This document shows positions 22,954-34,590 of a DNA stretch of 64,000 bases, one piece after another. Location of the stretch: contig WHVY01000002.1 in NCBI GenBank assembly GCA_022266195.1, positions 6,401,001 to 6,465,000 on the forward strand, read 5' to 3'. Every line of letters starts with the position of its first letter. Position 1 is the stretch's first letter. This stretch comes from Tetranychus cinnabarinus (lineage: Eukaryota > Arthropoda > Arachnida > Trombidiformes > Tetranychidae). Made by a program: the position numbers and the translations under genes. The notes under the pieces are model-generated. The model did no database searches. It was not told the origin of the DNA and saw only the letters and a list, made by a program, of their open reading frames with translations.

Positions 22954-25900
22954 ATACAAAGCAAAGAAATATTCACTAATTTATTTGATAATTTTATACA
23001 ATAATCCGTTGCAATTATTTAAAAATTGGTAATTTGAAAAGTCATTGTAACTTATTGACAAATATGTAATTCTAGATATTTAATTATCATTCCAACAACC
23101 ATGAGAAGTCAAAGCAATAATAAATCATTAAGAATTAACACAATCCTTTACTAATTAATAATTAAATACAATTTAATAACTTTTGATTAGCGCATTCGAA
23201 TGATGATGTTTGGGTTTTAAATTCACAAGCAACAAATTATTTAACAAAACAAAACTCATCTTAACCCATTTAACAAAGTTTGATGTTGAACAAAGTGCTG
23301 CTTAAGGCTCAAACATTTGAGCTATGAGTTGAGAATTGGTAGGTTTGTAGGGACATGCAAACTGAGTCTATTAGTGCTTTTGAATAATTATTCCGATGAA
23401 CAGTTTTCTAGAAAATCGAAGACAAAATTTAAACTTCGATCGACTTTTGTACGATTATGGAGTCGGTATTTTTCATGAAACTTCATTTAATTAATGTAAC
23501 ATTTGATAATGAACCATAAAATGCACTTATTTTGCGAAATAAAATTCTATGGATTCTGTAAAACAAATAAGTTCGATTTTTAACCAAACTGACCTCATTC
23601 TGTAATCGAAAAAGTTAGAGAGCTGAAACCTTTTCCAATAGATAAAAATTGTTAAGCACATCAAAGGTCGAAAACTTTTATTTAACGATAGTTCTCTTGA
23701 TTTTGGGCTAAAACTTAGAAACTTTAAGTCTCATTATTTCGAGAATGGCATCACCTACAATGACCATTCTTTGGCAGAGATTAGATTTCATTTTGGGTTA
23801 TAATATAATGTGTCTAAATAACAAGTTAAATTTAAGCTGATTCATTTAAAGATCAATTTAACACATCATAAGGTTTGTGATTGAGTTACCTTAACTTTAT
23901 ATTAATGAATCAAGTCTTAAACCTGACATCGTAAGTAATACAATGCTATAAATAACTTTATATTATCTTAAATGATCTAAACGTTATCGAGACGTTATAG
24001 ACCATAATAAAATCTAATGTTTGGTCTAGTAATGAAAACTGTAGGTACTACCATGCTCGCAATATCGAGGCTCAAATTTTTTAGGTTTCAGGCCAAAATC
24101 AGGAGAATCATTGATAAATTGAAAAAAGTATTTAGCCCACGATGTTTACTGACAACTTTTATTAACTAATAATAAGTTTTAGCTTTCTAACTTTTATGGT
24201 CGCAGAATGCGGACGGTTTTACTTAAAATCGAACTTAACTCTAACTAATCTGTTTTACAGGAAACTTAGAATTTTATTCGCAAAATAAGTACATTTTCTG
24301 ATTTAGCATACAAAGTAACATCAATTAAATGAAGTTTCATGAATTGAAATAACATCATAATTGTCCAAAAGTCGAACGAAGTTTCAACTTTGACTTTGAT
24401 TTTACAGAAGACTTGCCATCGGATGAAGTATTTAATAGGACCAACAGACTCAGATTTAATAGCCCTACAAACCCACCGAGTCTCAACTCTTGGCTTAAAT
24501 TTTCGAGCTTTTGGCATTAGTTTATGCATTCAATTTGCAAGTTAAACCAGAAAAGTGTTTTATTTAACAAGAAATGCGTTGAGATGAGTTAGGTTTGTTG
24601 AATAATTTGCTCGTCTCTTTATGACCCAAATGTCACAATCTAAATGAACTAAGGGAAATTTATTAAATTGTATTAAATTCTTAATTAGTAAAGGATTAAA
24701 TAACTGAAAGAATGGCGACTGTAGGTAGTACCATACTCGAAATATCGAAGTTCAAAGTTTTTAGGTAAATGGTCAAAATCAAGAGAACCATGAATAAATT
24801 GAAACAAGAATTTAACCCACTCTGTGTACCGATAACTTTTATGAACTAATAATAAGTTTCAGCTCTCTAACTTCCATGATCACAGAATGCTGTCGGTTTA
24901 AAAAAAAATCGATCTAATCTGTTTTACAGCAACTTTGACTTTGATTTTCTAGAAAACGGTCCATCGAATGAATTATTTAAAAGCAACAATAGACTCAGTT
25001 TGCATATCCCTGCAAAGCCATCGAGTCTCAACTCTTAGCTCAAATGCTCGAGACTTTGCCATTAGTTTTTACATTTCATTTGTAAGTTTTACCAGAAAAG
25101 TGGTTTATTTACTAAGAAATTGGTAAATATGAGTTTACTTTGTTGAATTAGTTGTTGCTCGTCTCTTTATGACTCAAATATCGTAGTCAAGATGGGCTAA
25201 GTGAAAGTTATTAAACTGTATTCAATACTTAATTAGTAGAAGATTAAATTAGTGAAAGAATGATTATTGTAGGGGATGCCATTCTCGAGCTAATGAGGTT
25301 CAAAGTTTTTAGGTAAATAGCCAGAATCAAGAGAACAGTTGATAAATTTGAAAAAGTACTTGACCCACGATGTGTATTGACAACTTTTATCTACTAAAAA
25401 TAAGTTTCAGCACTCTAGCTACTACTGTCGCAGAATGCAGTCGGTTTGTATTAGAATCGAATTAATCTGTTTTACAGAAAACTTGATATGTTATTTCGCC
25501 AAACAAGTGCATTTTCTGGTCTATCATCAAAAGTTACATCGGCCAAATGAGTTTCCTGAAAAAAGCTGCTCACGTAGCTCAACAAAATGCGATCGAAGTT
25601 TAAACTTTCGATTCGATTTTCTACAAAATTATTAATCAGAGAAACTTTTTAGCAACACAAATAGACTCAGTTTGCATTTCCCTACAAAGTGACATACGCC
25701 TAATTTGAAAGAAATCAGGATTACCCGATTTTGTGTCAATTTGTACCGATTCGTGCATACGACTAATTTGAATGTGACAATTGTGCTACAACAGTTGTTT
25801 TCTAGTAACAACCCATTCAGTAATATTTTAGTAATTCAATCATTATGGTAGACGCATTTCTAGAATTGGTATAAATCTCAAGCTTGAAATCTTAAGTTCA

Positions 25901-27160
25901 AGCATTTCAATCTGGATATTTTCTTGTTTAACCAGAAAATATTTCATTTACCAAGAAATGGGTTGAGATGAGTTTTTTTGTTGAATAAGTTGTTTCTCGT
26001 CTCTTTATGACCCAAATATCACAATCTGAATGGACTAAGTGAAAGTTATTAAATTGTATTGAATACTTAATTAGTAAAGGATTAAATTGGTCTAAGAATG
26101 ACGACTGTAGGTACTACCATACTCGAAATATCGAAGTTCAAATTTGTTAGGTTTCAGGCCAAAATCAAGAGAACTATTGATAAATTGAAAAAAGTGTTTA
26201 ACCCACAATGTGTACCGACAACTTTTATAAACTAATAAAAAGTTTTAGCTCTCTAACTTTTATGGTCGCAGAATGCGGTCGGCTCAACTAAAAATCTAAC
26301 GAATCTGTTTTACAGAAAAAGGAAAGTGCTATTTGTCAAAATAAGTGCCTTTTCTTGTTAGCCATCAAAAGTCACATCCTTAAGAACGCGTTTCATGAAA
26401 AAATCTGCTTTCATAAAGGTACAAAATGCGATTGAAGTTTCAACTTTGAACTCGATTTTCTAGAAAACTGTCGATCAGAGAAAATAGTAAATTGCGCGAC
26501 TGAAACCAGTTTTTTGCACCCCTACAAACTAACAGAGTCTAAATTTGAACGAAATTAATTTTTACCCGTCTTTACCCATTTGTGTATGCATGTGTTAATT
26601 GTGTGTATTTAGTAACAACCTAACGCACACACCAGTCCCAACTCTTGAAAGAAAATTTTCTTTTACTCTTTTCTCGCAGATATCAATATTGATTATGATA
26701 TTGTATCGATATAAGGGAATAGAAACACTCATCGGAGTTCCATCCTCACTCATAATACAATCAATTTTATTGATTAAAAAACAAAACTAGAAGTCTAGAT
26801 GTAAAACCGTTAACAAAACAGTAAATAATATTGCTTGGGTTCCAGTAGATAAAGAGTTAATAATAAAACATGTTATTCATAAAGCTAAAGATTAAGCCTA
26901 TGGAAATATGATGCGATTGTTACAACTTATTTCATCATGCTTAAAATAATAAGTATCTTTTTGTCTGGATTCTTTGATGAATCTATGCATTTCAAGACCT
27001 TAATATGTGTTTCCCCATCCTTGGTCTGTGCAATCTATTTGAATTTGTGATTCTGGTCAAATTGAGTTAACTTCTGTCGCTAATTGTGATCCATGGAAAC
27101 AGATTTCATTCAGCTGTAACTGTTTTTACTATTTCAAATTTTATTGCAATTCTAATGATA
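22954..27160. repeat. Argonaute-array spacer 3: palindromic repeats
   Basis: No gene. A forward-arm copy ends near 23760; reverse copies have landmarks near 24041, 24731, 25266 and 26106. The junction segment 23735-24040 is the reverse complement of the junction segment in spacer 1 (about 2830-3140). From about 26774 the sequence is the Argonaute upstream flank. Confidence 0.8.
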
Positions 27161-27233
27161 CTAGTGATAAATATGCCTACAAATCATGGAAAGATCATGA
27201 AAAGGGGTTGACTCAACAGTTCCTTATATAAAG
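27161..27233 (+). promoter_or_regulatory. Argonaute promoter module with TATA box (copy 3)
   Basis: Conserved module ending in GACTCAACAG, then TATATAAAG at 27225-27233, with the same spacing as copy 1. The ATG is about 280 bp downstream with no clear intron between. Confidence 0.65.
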
Positions 27234-27511
27234 CAGTTTTGCTTTTCATTATTGGCGTTTCATCGTTTTCTTTCTTCAAGTGAAGATATTTTATTTACAA
27301 TTTTATCAATTTTTATTGTCTTCTTTTAACCTAATTTTTTATATTATTTTTCTTTTGTTTATTTTTAATATTTTGTGTTATTTACAAGTTTTATTATTTT
27401 TATTGATTTGTGAGACTAAAAAATTTCTACGTCTTTTGTTCCACAATTATCATCATTTTTTTACTTTTGGATATTTTACATTTGTTTTGATCCTTTCTTC
27501 GACGGCAAAAG

Positions 27512-30382
27512 ATGAGTTCGCGACCTTATAATTCTCGGGGAAGAGGTCGAGGCTACAATGGCAATAGTGCTGGACGGCGTTATGATGGAAATACTGGCTA
27601 TCGTGGTGGACCTGAACTGCGAAGACCCTCGGAAAATTTCAATCGTAGAGGCCAAAGCGAGAACTATAGCAGAGCTAGTCATCAGGAAAGTCCTAACATG
27701 ATTGATAATAATTTGATTAGCAGCAAAAATGTTCAATGGGCAGATGATAAATCTAAGATAGGATTGTCCGTATCTGAATTTGTGCCAAGGAAAGGATATT
27801 TATCTGAAACGTTGGGTCGTAAAATCAAATTAATGACGAATCATTTTTCGTTCAGTTTTTCACCAGATGTTCAAATTTATCATTATGACTTTTCATGGAA
27901 TGGTACAGATGAGAAAGAAGCAAAAGAGAGTAAACTAAACAGCTATGAACGTTTCAAGTTATTCGACGCAGTTATGGCCCAGTACCCAGAGTATTTCACG
28001 AGTTCTTCAGTCGGTTATGATGGCGAGGCAAATGTGTATTTACCATACAAGCTTCGCAAGAAATTGAGCGATCTTTCTGTATCGGCTGTCGAAATGGAGG
28101 ATGGAGTTAAAAAAAATTTCATCGTGACTTTTAAAGGTGGTAAAGTCATCTCTTTGGCATCAGTTAAGGAATATTATGCTGGCTCGAAGATGGATGATAC
28201 TAAACGGAAATCTCTCCAAGAAGTCATTCAGGCCCTTCACATTATTTTGAAGTTCCCTTCAAGATACAATATGAAAGCTTTGGGTCGCCTCGCCATGTTT
28301 CCGATTGATGCGAAGAGATATTATCTGTCAGATTGGATAGAATTGGCTTTGGGTCATAGAAAATCTCTTCGATTTTCAGAAATCGGTTTGACATTGGTAG
28401 TCGATAGAGCATCTGCGGCATTCCTCAAGTCTGGTAATGGTTTAGATTTTGTAATATCTATAATTGATCTCCAAGACGCATCTACGCCTGATTTTGAACC
28501 CAATCCAGCGCAAATAGAAGCCCTCAGAAGGGCTTTTGCTAATGTTAAAATTTCGACTGATCATCTCGGGTACACAAAAAAATATGTTGTGAAGGATATT
28601 GCTGAAATAGCAGCTAATAAAGACACATTCAAGTTAAAGGAAGGTGGAAGCGAGCGCGAGGTTACTGTGGCCGGTTTTTTTAAAGACAAACATAAGAAAG
28701 TCTTAAAGTACCCTAATCTACCTTGTTTGATTACAATTAATGGATCTAGAATTCCAATAGAAATCTGTACAATTGTGCAAAATCAATCATCACAGAGTAT
28801 TAAAAGACAACTAACTGCCCAAGAAAAAGCTAAGATGATCAGTCGTACCGCTACTGAACCTGATGAAAGGTTTACGTGTTTATTGCAAGCACATGCACAA
28901 ATTCGTCGTCTAGTCAATGAAGATCTTAAAGATTTCAAGTTAGACATTAACATCAAACCAATTGCAGTTGAAGGGATTGTTCTGAATGCACCAAGACTCG
29001 CATACTACGAAAAAGAATTAACACCAAAGAATGGTGCATGGAACCTTCAAGACAAAAGTTTCTTCAAGAGAATAACTTTTGACAAATTTGGAGTTCTGAA
29101 TTTCTGTGCTTCCCCACAAGAAGGTATACCTTTTTGCAAAGCGTTTACCGAAAAAGCATACGAAATGGGAATGACCCCAAGACCAGATAAAACCCCATTG
29201 CTCAGAAGCATAACGGATTATATGGAAAAAACGCAAAAAGAATTAGACAATATCATCATGGATACGCTAACAGCAATGAAAAATAAGAAATGCGCTTTTG
29301 CGTTGTGCATTTTTCCAGACATTAAAGATATCAGACACAAAAATAAAGCAATTTATAATTTGACCAAAAGAATAGCTGATACCAAACTGAATTTCCCGAC
29401 CCAAGGTGTAACTTTGGAGAGTGTGCAACGTTGTTCAGCCCAGACCATAGCTAACATTTTAGCAAAGGTTAATAAGAAACTTGGAGGTGTCAATGTAATT
29501 CTCAAAGAGAGTATCAAACCCGATCTCCTCCAATTCAAGAAAAATAAGATAATGATCATTGGAGCTGATGTCACCCATCCAGGTACCGGAGATGAGCTTC
29601 AGTCATCAGTAGCTGCTTCGGTTTCAAGTTATGATTCAAATCATACAATGTTTTATCCATCGGTTCGTGTTCAACCTAAAAAAGATGCTAGGGATGGAAA
29701 GAGAATCGTTGAAGTGATCAAAGATTTCAAGTCTATGGTCCAGGAGCACCTGAAAAATTTCTCAAAAGTGAATAATTCGTTTCCTGATACAATTTTGTAT
29801 TTAAGAGATGGAGTCTCTGATGGACAATACAGACAAATTTTGAATGAAGAAGTCATTCATTTAAAGAATCCTTTTGATAATAAATATAAACCCAAAGTTA
29901 CTGCTGTTGTTATCAGCAAACGTATCCTTACTCATACTAGAACAATAGATCCAAAAGATGCCGTTTTGAAGAACGTCCCACCAGGAACAACAATCGATAG
30001 AATTATTACTCATCCATCAGACTTCGACTACTTCCAGTATGGCCACAAAGGTATTAAGGGTACATCACGTCCATGTCATTATTATATGCTTCACGATGAT
30101 AACAATTTGACAATGGACGAAATGGCTAAAATCAGTTATTATTTGTGTCATATATTTGAACGATCCACCTCATCGACATCGGCTCCAGCTCCTGTGATGC
30201 ACGCTCATAATCTTGCCTTCAAAGTGCGACAATGGATCTGCAGCGAAGATCTGAAATATAATCGCAGAGGTTTAAAACCAGAAGAACGATTTGAGGCAGA
30301 CGAAAAAATTGCCAGAGAATTGAATTTTGAGTTCTCAAATATTAATGCTGATTACGCTAGATCTAGTATGTTTTATATCTAA
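27512..30382 (+). CDS. Argonaute (AGO clade), array copy 3
   Basis: 956 residues, single exon; longer than the other two because of an extended RG/NR-rich N-terminus (GGPELRRPSENFNRRG). PAZ, MID and PIWI are complete. The phosphate pocket (AIYNLTKR, PTQGV, KVNKKLGG) and the DEDH tetrad are intact. The region between PAZ and MID diverges from copies 1 and 2 (FTEKAYEMGMTPRPDKTPLL instead of FTKKASEMKMITRPARSPLL), while PIWI is nearly identical to both. Last gene of the array: the spacer repeat is not seen after about 30.6 kb. AATAAA is at 30548-30553. Confidence 0.95.
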   Translation: MSSRPYNSRGRGRGYNGNSAGRRYDGNTGYRGGPELRRPSENFNRRGQSENYSRASHQESPNMIDNNLISSKNVQWADDKSKIGLSVSEFVPRKGYLSETLGRKIKLMTNHFSFSFSPDVQIYHYDFSWNGTDEKEAKESKLNSYERFKLFDAVMAQYPEYFTSSSVGYDGEANVYLPYKLRKKLSDLSVSAVEMEDGVKKNFIVTFKGGKVISLASVKEYYAGSKMDDTKRKSLQEVIQALHIILKFPSRYNMKALGRLAMFPIDAKRYYLSDWIELALGHRKSLRFSEIGLTLVVDRASAAFLKSGNGLDFVISIIDLQDASTPDFEPNPAQIEALRRAFANVKISTDHLGYTKKYVVKDIAEIAANKDTFKLKEGGSEREVTVAGFFKDKHKKVLKYPNLPCLITINGSRIPIEICTIVQNQSSQSIKRQLTAQEKAKMISRTATEPDERFTCLLQAHAQIRRLVNEDLKDFKLDINIKPIAVEGIVLNAPRLAYYEKELTPKNGAWNLQDKSFFKRITFDKFGVLNFCASPQEGIPFCKAFTEKAYEMGMTPRPDKTPLLRSITDYMEKTQKELDNIIMDTLTAMKNKKCAFALCIFPDIKDIRHKNKAIYNLTKRIADTKLNFPTQGVTLESVQRCSAQTIANILAKVNKKLGGVNVILKESIKPDLLQFKKNKIMIIGADVTHPGTGDELQSSVAASVSSYDSNHTMFYPSVRVQPKKDARDGKRIVEVIKDFKSMVQEHLKNFSKVNNSFPDTILYLRDGVSDGQYRQILNEEVIHLKNPFDNKYKPKVTAVVISKRILTHTRTIDPKDAVLKNVPPGTTIDRIITHPSDFDYFQYGHKGIKGTSRPCHYYMLHDDNNLTMDEMAKISYYLCHIFERSTSSTSAPAPVMHAHNLAFKVRQWICSEDLKYNRRGLKPEERFEADEKIARELNFEFSNINADYARSSMFYI

Positions 30383-31346
30383 ATACAAAACAATGAAATC
30401 TTCACTTATTTTTTCGATAATTTTATATAATAATCCGTTTTAATTATTTAAAAAATTGTAATTTGAATGTCATTGTAACTTATTGACAACTATGTAATTC
30501 TAGATATTTAATTATCATTCCAAAAACCATGAGAAATCCAAGATTATAATAAATTATTAAGAATTTTTCAAAAATAATTTTATTAAACAAAATTAATTCC
30601 TGGCAACAATAAACTTAAATCCTGGTACTCATCAGTTGAAGGTAATTCAGATTTGCAAACTAATCCATATCCGCCAAATTATTCTAACTTTGAACAAAAA
30701 GTCTGAACTAAAATATCCACTCTACATTCAATTTGCGTATTAGATTAAGCTAATATAAATTGATTGCATTACCAATTTAAAGAAAGTTTATTTTCTAAGG
30801 ACTTGATTAACTCATAGATGCCGCTTTACATTTTTAACATTCAGCTATTTGAGCTTCTTTTTAGCCAAGCAAGCTGCGGCTTAGCATGAAAACGTGAGCT
30901 TGCAGACTTTTGAACAACTTTACCCAATTGTCCATACTTCAAAATCTTATCTAAATAGCCAACAGCAAAATATGACATTTAGAAATTACTCTCAATCAAC
31001 CCAAAATTTGGTCAGAATTTCTCACCTAAATATTTGAAACAATAAAATATATTCAAACAACTGAATAACCTAAACTCATCCCCTCTTCCCCTCTCCTTCA
31101 GCCATGTTAAATCCATAATTTTAAAACAATGCGCATGTTTAGGTGTAGCAGCGCTTACAGTGCACAAGCTACTGGCTCACCTGTCACAAATACCTTTAAA
31201 AAATAAAAATACATTCATGGGAAAAATTGTGTCTGTAGTTTGTTTTATATTGGAAAAAAGTTGCTCTTTTGTGTGGGATCTTTATCTTTTGTTTTAATTT
31301 ATTTTTGTTATTAATTCTTTTCGTAATATTATTGTTTATTAGTGTA
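30383..31346. other. Intergenic: Argonaute 3' end to AK6 5' region
   Basis: The first ~180 bp is the Argonaute 3' UTR, similar to the other copies. After about 30.6 kb neither the spacer repeat nor a coding region is seen. This marks the right edge of the array. The last ~100 bp is presumably the AK6 promoter and leader. Confidence 0.6.
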
Positions 31347-31895
31347 ATGGCAAATATGCGACGATATGCAAATATTTTGATCACCGGAACTCCTGGTACC
31401 GGTAAGACATCAATATGTGAGAAGCTTTTGAGTTCCCTCCATAATTACCAATACATCAATGTTGGTGAGTTTGCTGCTGAAAGGCAACTTTACATTGAAT
31501 ATGACCATCAACTAGAATGCCATGTGCTGGATGAAGATGCTGTAGTTGAACAAATGAGGCCTATCATGGAGGATGACCAAGGTGGTATCATTGTTGACTT
31601 TCATGGTTGTGACCTATTCCCTGAAGAATGGTTTGATCAAGTTTTTGTCTTAAGAACATCAAATACACCTTTATTTGATCGTCTCTCTGATCGCGGTTAT
31701 TCACAGAAAAAATTGGACACCAATGTGGAAAGCGAAATATTCCAGGTTATTCTGGATGAGGCTAAACAAACTTTTGATGAAGACATTATTGTTGAGCTGA
31801 ACAATGATGAACCTGCTGATCTGGATGCAAATGTGAACCATATATTGGATTATATAGAATGTCGGAATAACCGACACTATGATGGATTAAGATGA
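31347..31895 (+). CDS. AK6: Adenylate kinase isoenzyme 6 (Fap7/CINAP family)
   Basis: 182 residues, no intron. ATG 31347 begins MANMRRYANILITGTPGTGKT; the frame stays open upstream to 31269, but that extension is hydrophobic and lacks family similarity. The P-loop GTPGTGKT is at 14-21. The downstream NVGEFA, VDFHGCDLFPEEWF and RGYSQKKLD segments are characteristic of AK6/Fap7 (usual length about 170-180). The family is a small nuclear NMP kinase/ATPase needed for late 18S rRNA processing and small-subunit assembly. The closing acidic stretch (NNDEPADLDAN) is followed by a short C-terminus. Confidence 0.93.
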   Translation: MANMRRYANILITGTPGTGKTSICEKLLSSLHNYQYINVGEFAAERQLYIEYDHQLECHVLDEDAVVEQMRPIMEDDQGGIIVDFHGCDLFPEEWFDQVFVLRTSNTPLFDRLSDRGYSQKKLDTNVESEIFQVILDEAKQTFDEDIIVELNNDEPADLDANVNHILDYIECRNNRHYDGLR

Positions 31896-32122
31896 ATTAT
31901 GGGATAAAGCAATTCCTGCTTTTAATCGCAATATATTAAGAGATTGAAGTAATGGTAAAAAAGGGGTTTGATAACTTTTTTATATATAAAAATTTGACAC
32001 TTTAAACTAAATTACAAAGCAATGAATGACATTATTATGTGCAAGTAAGACTATTATGAAACAAGATATCTTTTTATACCATTTTTTATCATATACATTA
32101 ATCTCATTAAGCAATTCACAGA

Positions 32123-32599
32123 TTAACTCGAATCCATTGGAACTTCTCCAGTCTCCTCTTCCTCCAGTTTCACCTTTACCTCTTCGCTTCCCTCCTCTTC
32201 ATCACTCGGCATCTCAGCTGCCTCCTGTTTAGGATCTCCTGGAAGATACTCTTGAACCAAGTTCAGAATCAAATTGAGAGCCTCCTCACTGAATCGTTCC
32301 TCATTCTCCTCAATTAACAGCTGAAGTTCTACCAAAGTAGCTGGTCGGTTGTTGATTAGTTGTAATTTTTCGGCTTTAGTAAGTCGAATCCCTTTTGCTT
32401 TAAGAGCAAGTAAAAATGCCCGTATCGTCTCCTCACTTTGATAAACACAGTTAGTCTCTTCCAAGTATTTAATCGCTTCGTACGTCACCGTGGCCAGATT
32501 TTTTTGATCCTTAAGCCTTTTGCTATCCTTAACATTCTTCAGTATGTTCCAAACCTCGTAATTAGAACACAAAATGGTTGGTTTCTTTATTATTTCCAT
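32123..32599 (-). CDS. CRCP: RNA polymerase III subunit RPC9 (CRCP)
   Basis: 158 residues, single exon. Matches RPC9/CRCP over its length: LLSNYEV-like start (LCSNYEVWNIL), TYEAIKYLEET, then LTKAEKLQLINNRPATLVELQLLIEE, the conserved HRDC-like core. RPC9 pairs with RPC8 (the RPB7 counterpart) to form the Pol III stalk used in initiation. The C-terminus is a Glu-rich tail (DEEEGSEEVKVKLEEEE), also acidic in other animals. It converges with AK6, leaving 227 bp between the stops. Confidence 0.92.
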   Translation of the reverse strand: MEIIKKPTILCSNYEVWNILKNVKDSKRLKDQKNLATVTYEAIKYLEETNCVYQSEETIRAFLLALKAKGIRLTKAEKLQLINNRPATLVELQLLIEENEERFSEEALNLILNLVQEYLPGDPKQEAAEMPSDEEEGSEEVKVKLEEEETGEVPMDSS

Positions 32600-34590
32600 A
32601 TTTATGTACCGTCAAAATCTCCTCTATTATCCTATTAATTAATGTTAAACCTAAATAAAAAAAAAGTTGTACAACAAAAAAAAAGATGGATTGATGTTTA
32701 ATTTAACCTGGAAACACATGAAAAAAAAACAAAACTAATCAGGCAACATGTCATGTTGATCATGTAGTCATGGTTTTTAGACGAACACAAAATGCTTGTG
32801 TCTCCATCTCTCGATACAACAATCTAAATTTAAATCGCATCTGAATTTAGTTAATTAGCCATTGAAATAGGCAAACATTAGAGACATTATGTTACAAAAG
32901 TTGATCAACAACAACACACGTAATAATTTAAATCTGAATAGGCGAGTCGATCCATAAAGAGTCTGAATAAACCTATTATATAATCAATGATGTTTATTTT
33001 GAAGCAATTATTACAATCAACAAACATGGCATTAACGGAAAATCCTTGTAATAATTCAACAATTAATTAGCTATCTACAATTAATTGTGCTTACCTTTAA
33101 CAATCTAATTTTCCTGCCTAGTTTAACATTCAACATTGAAATAACTTGAAAGATTATCCCATTTTGTGCCAAGTTTCGCTTCGAGCGAAATTAACTCATA
33201 ACTAAATAACTCGAACCAAAGATGTAAATCAGTCTTTCCTTTTCTCCCTGTAAACTATACAACTCTTTTCCTCTCCACATTCAACAATCAAGGTGAAACT
33301 GTATTTAGAAACTGTATAATCAAGATGTGTGAAAAGACGATTACAAGATGTAAATACATAAATAGACTTAGCATAGAATGCAAAAGCCATTATTTCAAAT
33401 TAACATTGCTCTGGTAATTGATCCAAACACGAATCAATTAAATCAATTTTCACCAACAAAACTGGTTCATCTAAAAAAAGTAGATTGAGCTTGATTATTG
33501 AAGTAATCAAGAGATTTTGTTTACAATTTGAAAGCCAAGTCAAGAGTCAAATCTTTTCTGGTAATATTTATAGTCGCCATTTTAACCCGGCTAATGTGAT
33601 TCATATCCTTCAAACAATCAGGCAATTTCCTGATCATCAGGATGAGGTTAATTTGTGAGTCTTGCCATTGAAACAATATGATAATGAAAATATAATAATA
33701 ATAGCAACAGGGGTAAAAAGATGATTAGATGATCAAGTTTCCTGAAAACAGCCAATTGATTAACCAAGAAAGCAGCTATTTTTTAGCTGAAAACCTAAGC
33801 AATAAAAAAAATCAATGAAATGCAAAGTGTAAATAAGTGAAACAATTAAATCTAAATTGTGTTAAACAGAGATTAGAAGGTGGTTGAAAGAGTTGAAAGA
33901 TTGTGAGAAAGGTTTGGATGATAAAGAAAGAGTTTAAAGAGGAAGATTGAAAAAGAGTGAGATTAAAGCAAAAAATTTTTCAGCAAATAAATGTCAAGAC
34001 ATTTTACGCCTTAGCTCTACATATTTTGAACCACAAATTTGCTCTTCCAACTGTACTCCAACCATCATCATCATCATCATCCAAGTCTCTCTCTCTCTCT
34101 CTCTCACTTGCTTTCGTTAGCCAAATGAACGTAACATCGAATCACAAACTGTTGAAAATCATCTTTCGTTTTCGTCTTCCTCTTATTCTTCCTGCTGTCT
34201 TTTTTATCATCCTGCTTTCCCTTTCCTTTTCATTTTCATCTTCTTGCGCTGAAAAAACACACATACACACACTCACATCATCATCATGTTGGTTCATTTT
34301 TAGATCTCTGGTTGACGAACCAGAGAGCTGATTCGTCTTTCTGCTTTTCTCCTTGATTTTCATTCAACAATTACTTGATTTAGTTGTGTTTGTTTTTGCC
34401 TCTCTTCCAGCATTAACTACTGTGTTCACCAATTCTGATATTTTCGGGTCATCCTACTTGTTATTGGCCAAATTTGATTCCTTTACGTCCATAGTTACCC
34501 TGATCTAACCAGATCAACCTTGACTGCCATTTCTGGTTTACGTGAAAATTTGTTTCTTTGACTACCTTGGATCCATTTAATCAGCTGATA
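32600..34590. other. Intergenic and 5' region of Zasp
   Basis: No convincing coding region. An ORF at 33957-34331 is low-complexity (Ser runs from CATCAT and CT repeats) and I do not count it. The stretch should contain the divergent RPC9 promoter and the Zasp promoter/5' UTR. I could not place either precisely. Confidence 0.5.
34064..34108. repeat. Microsatellites CATCAT and (CT)n
   Basis: A CATCAT run is followed by an uninterrupted CTCTCT run; AC- and CAT-rich runs recur at about 34258-34290. These are simple repeats upstream of Zasp exon 1. Confidence 0.85.

Noticed and set aside
33957..34331. 124-residue Ser-rich ORF upstream of Zasp
   Set aside because: Built from CATCAT and CT microsatellites; no recognisable domain and no start context.
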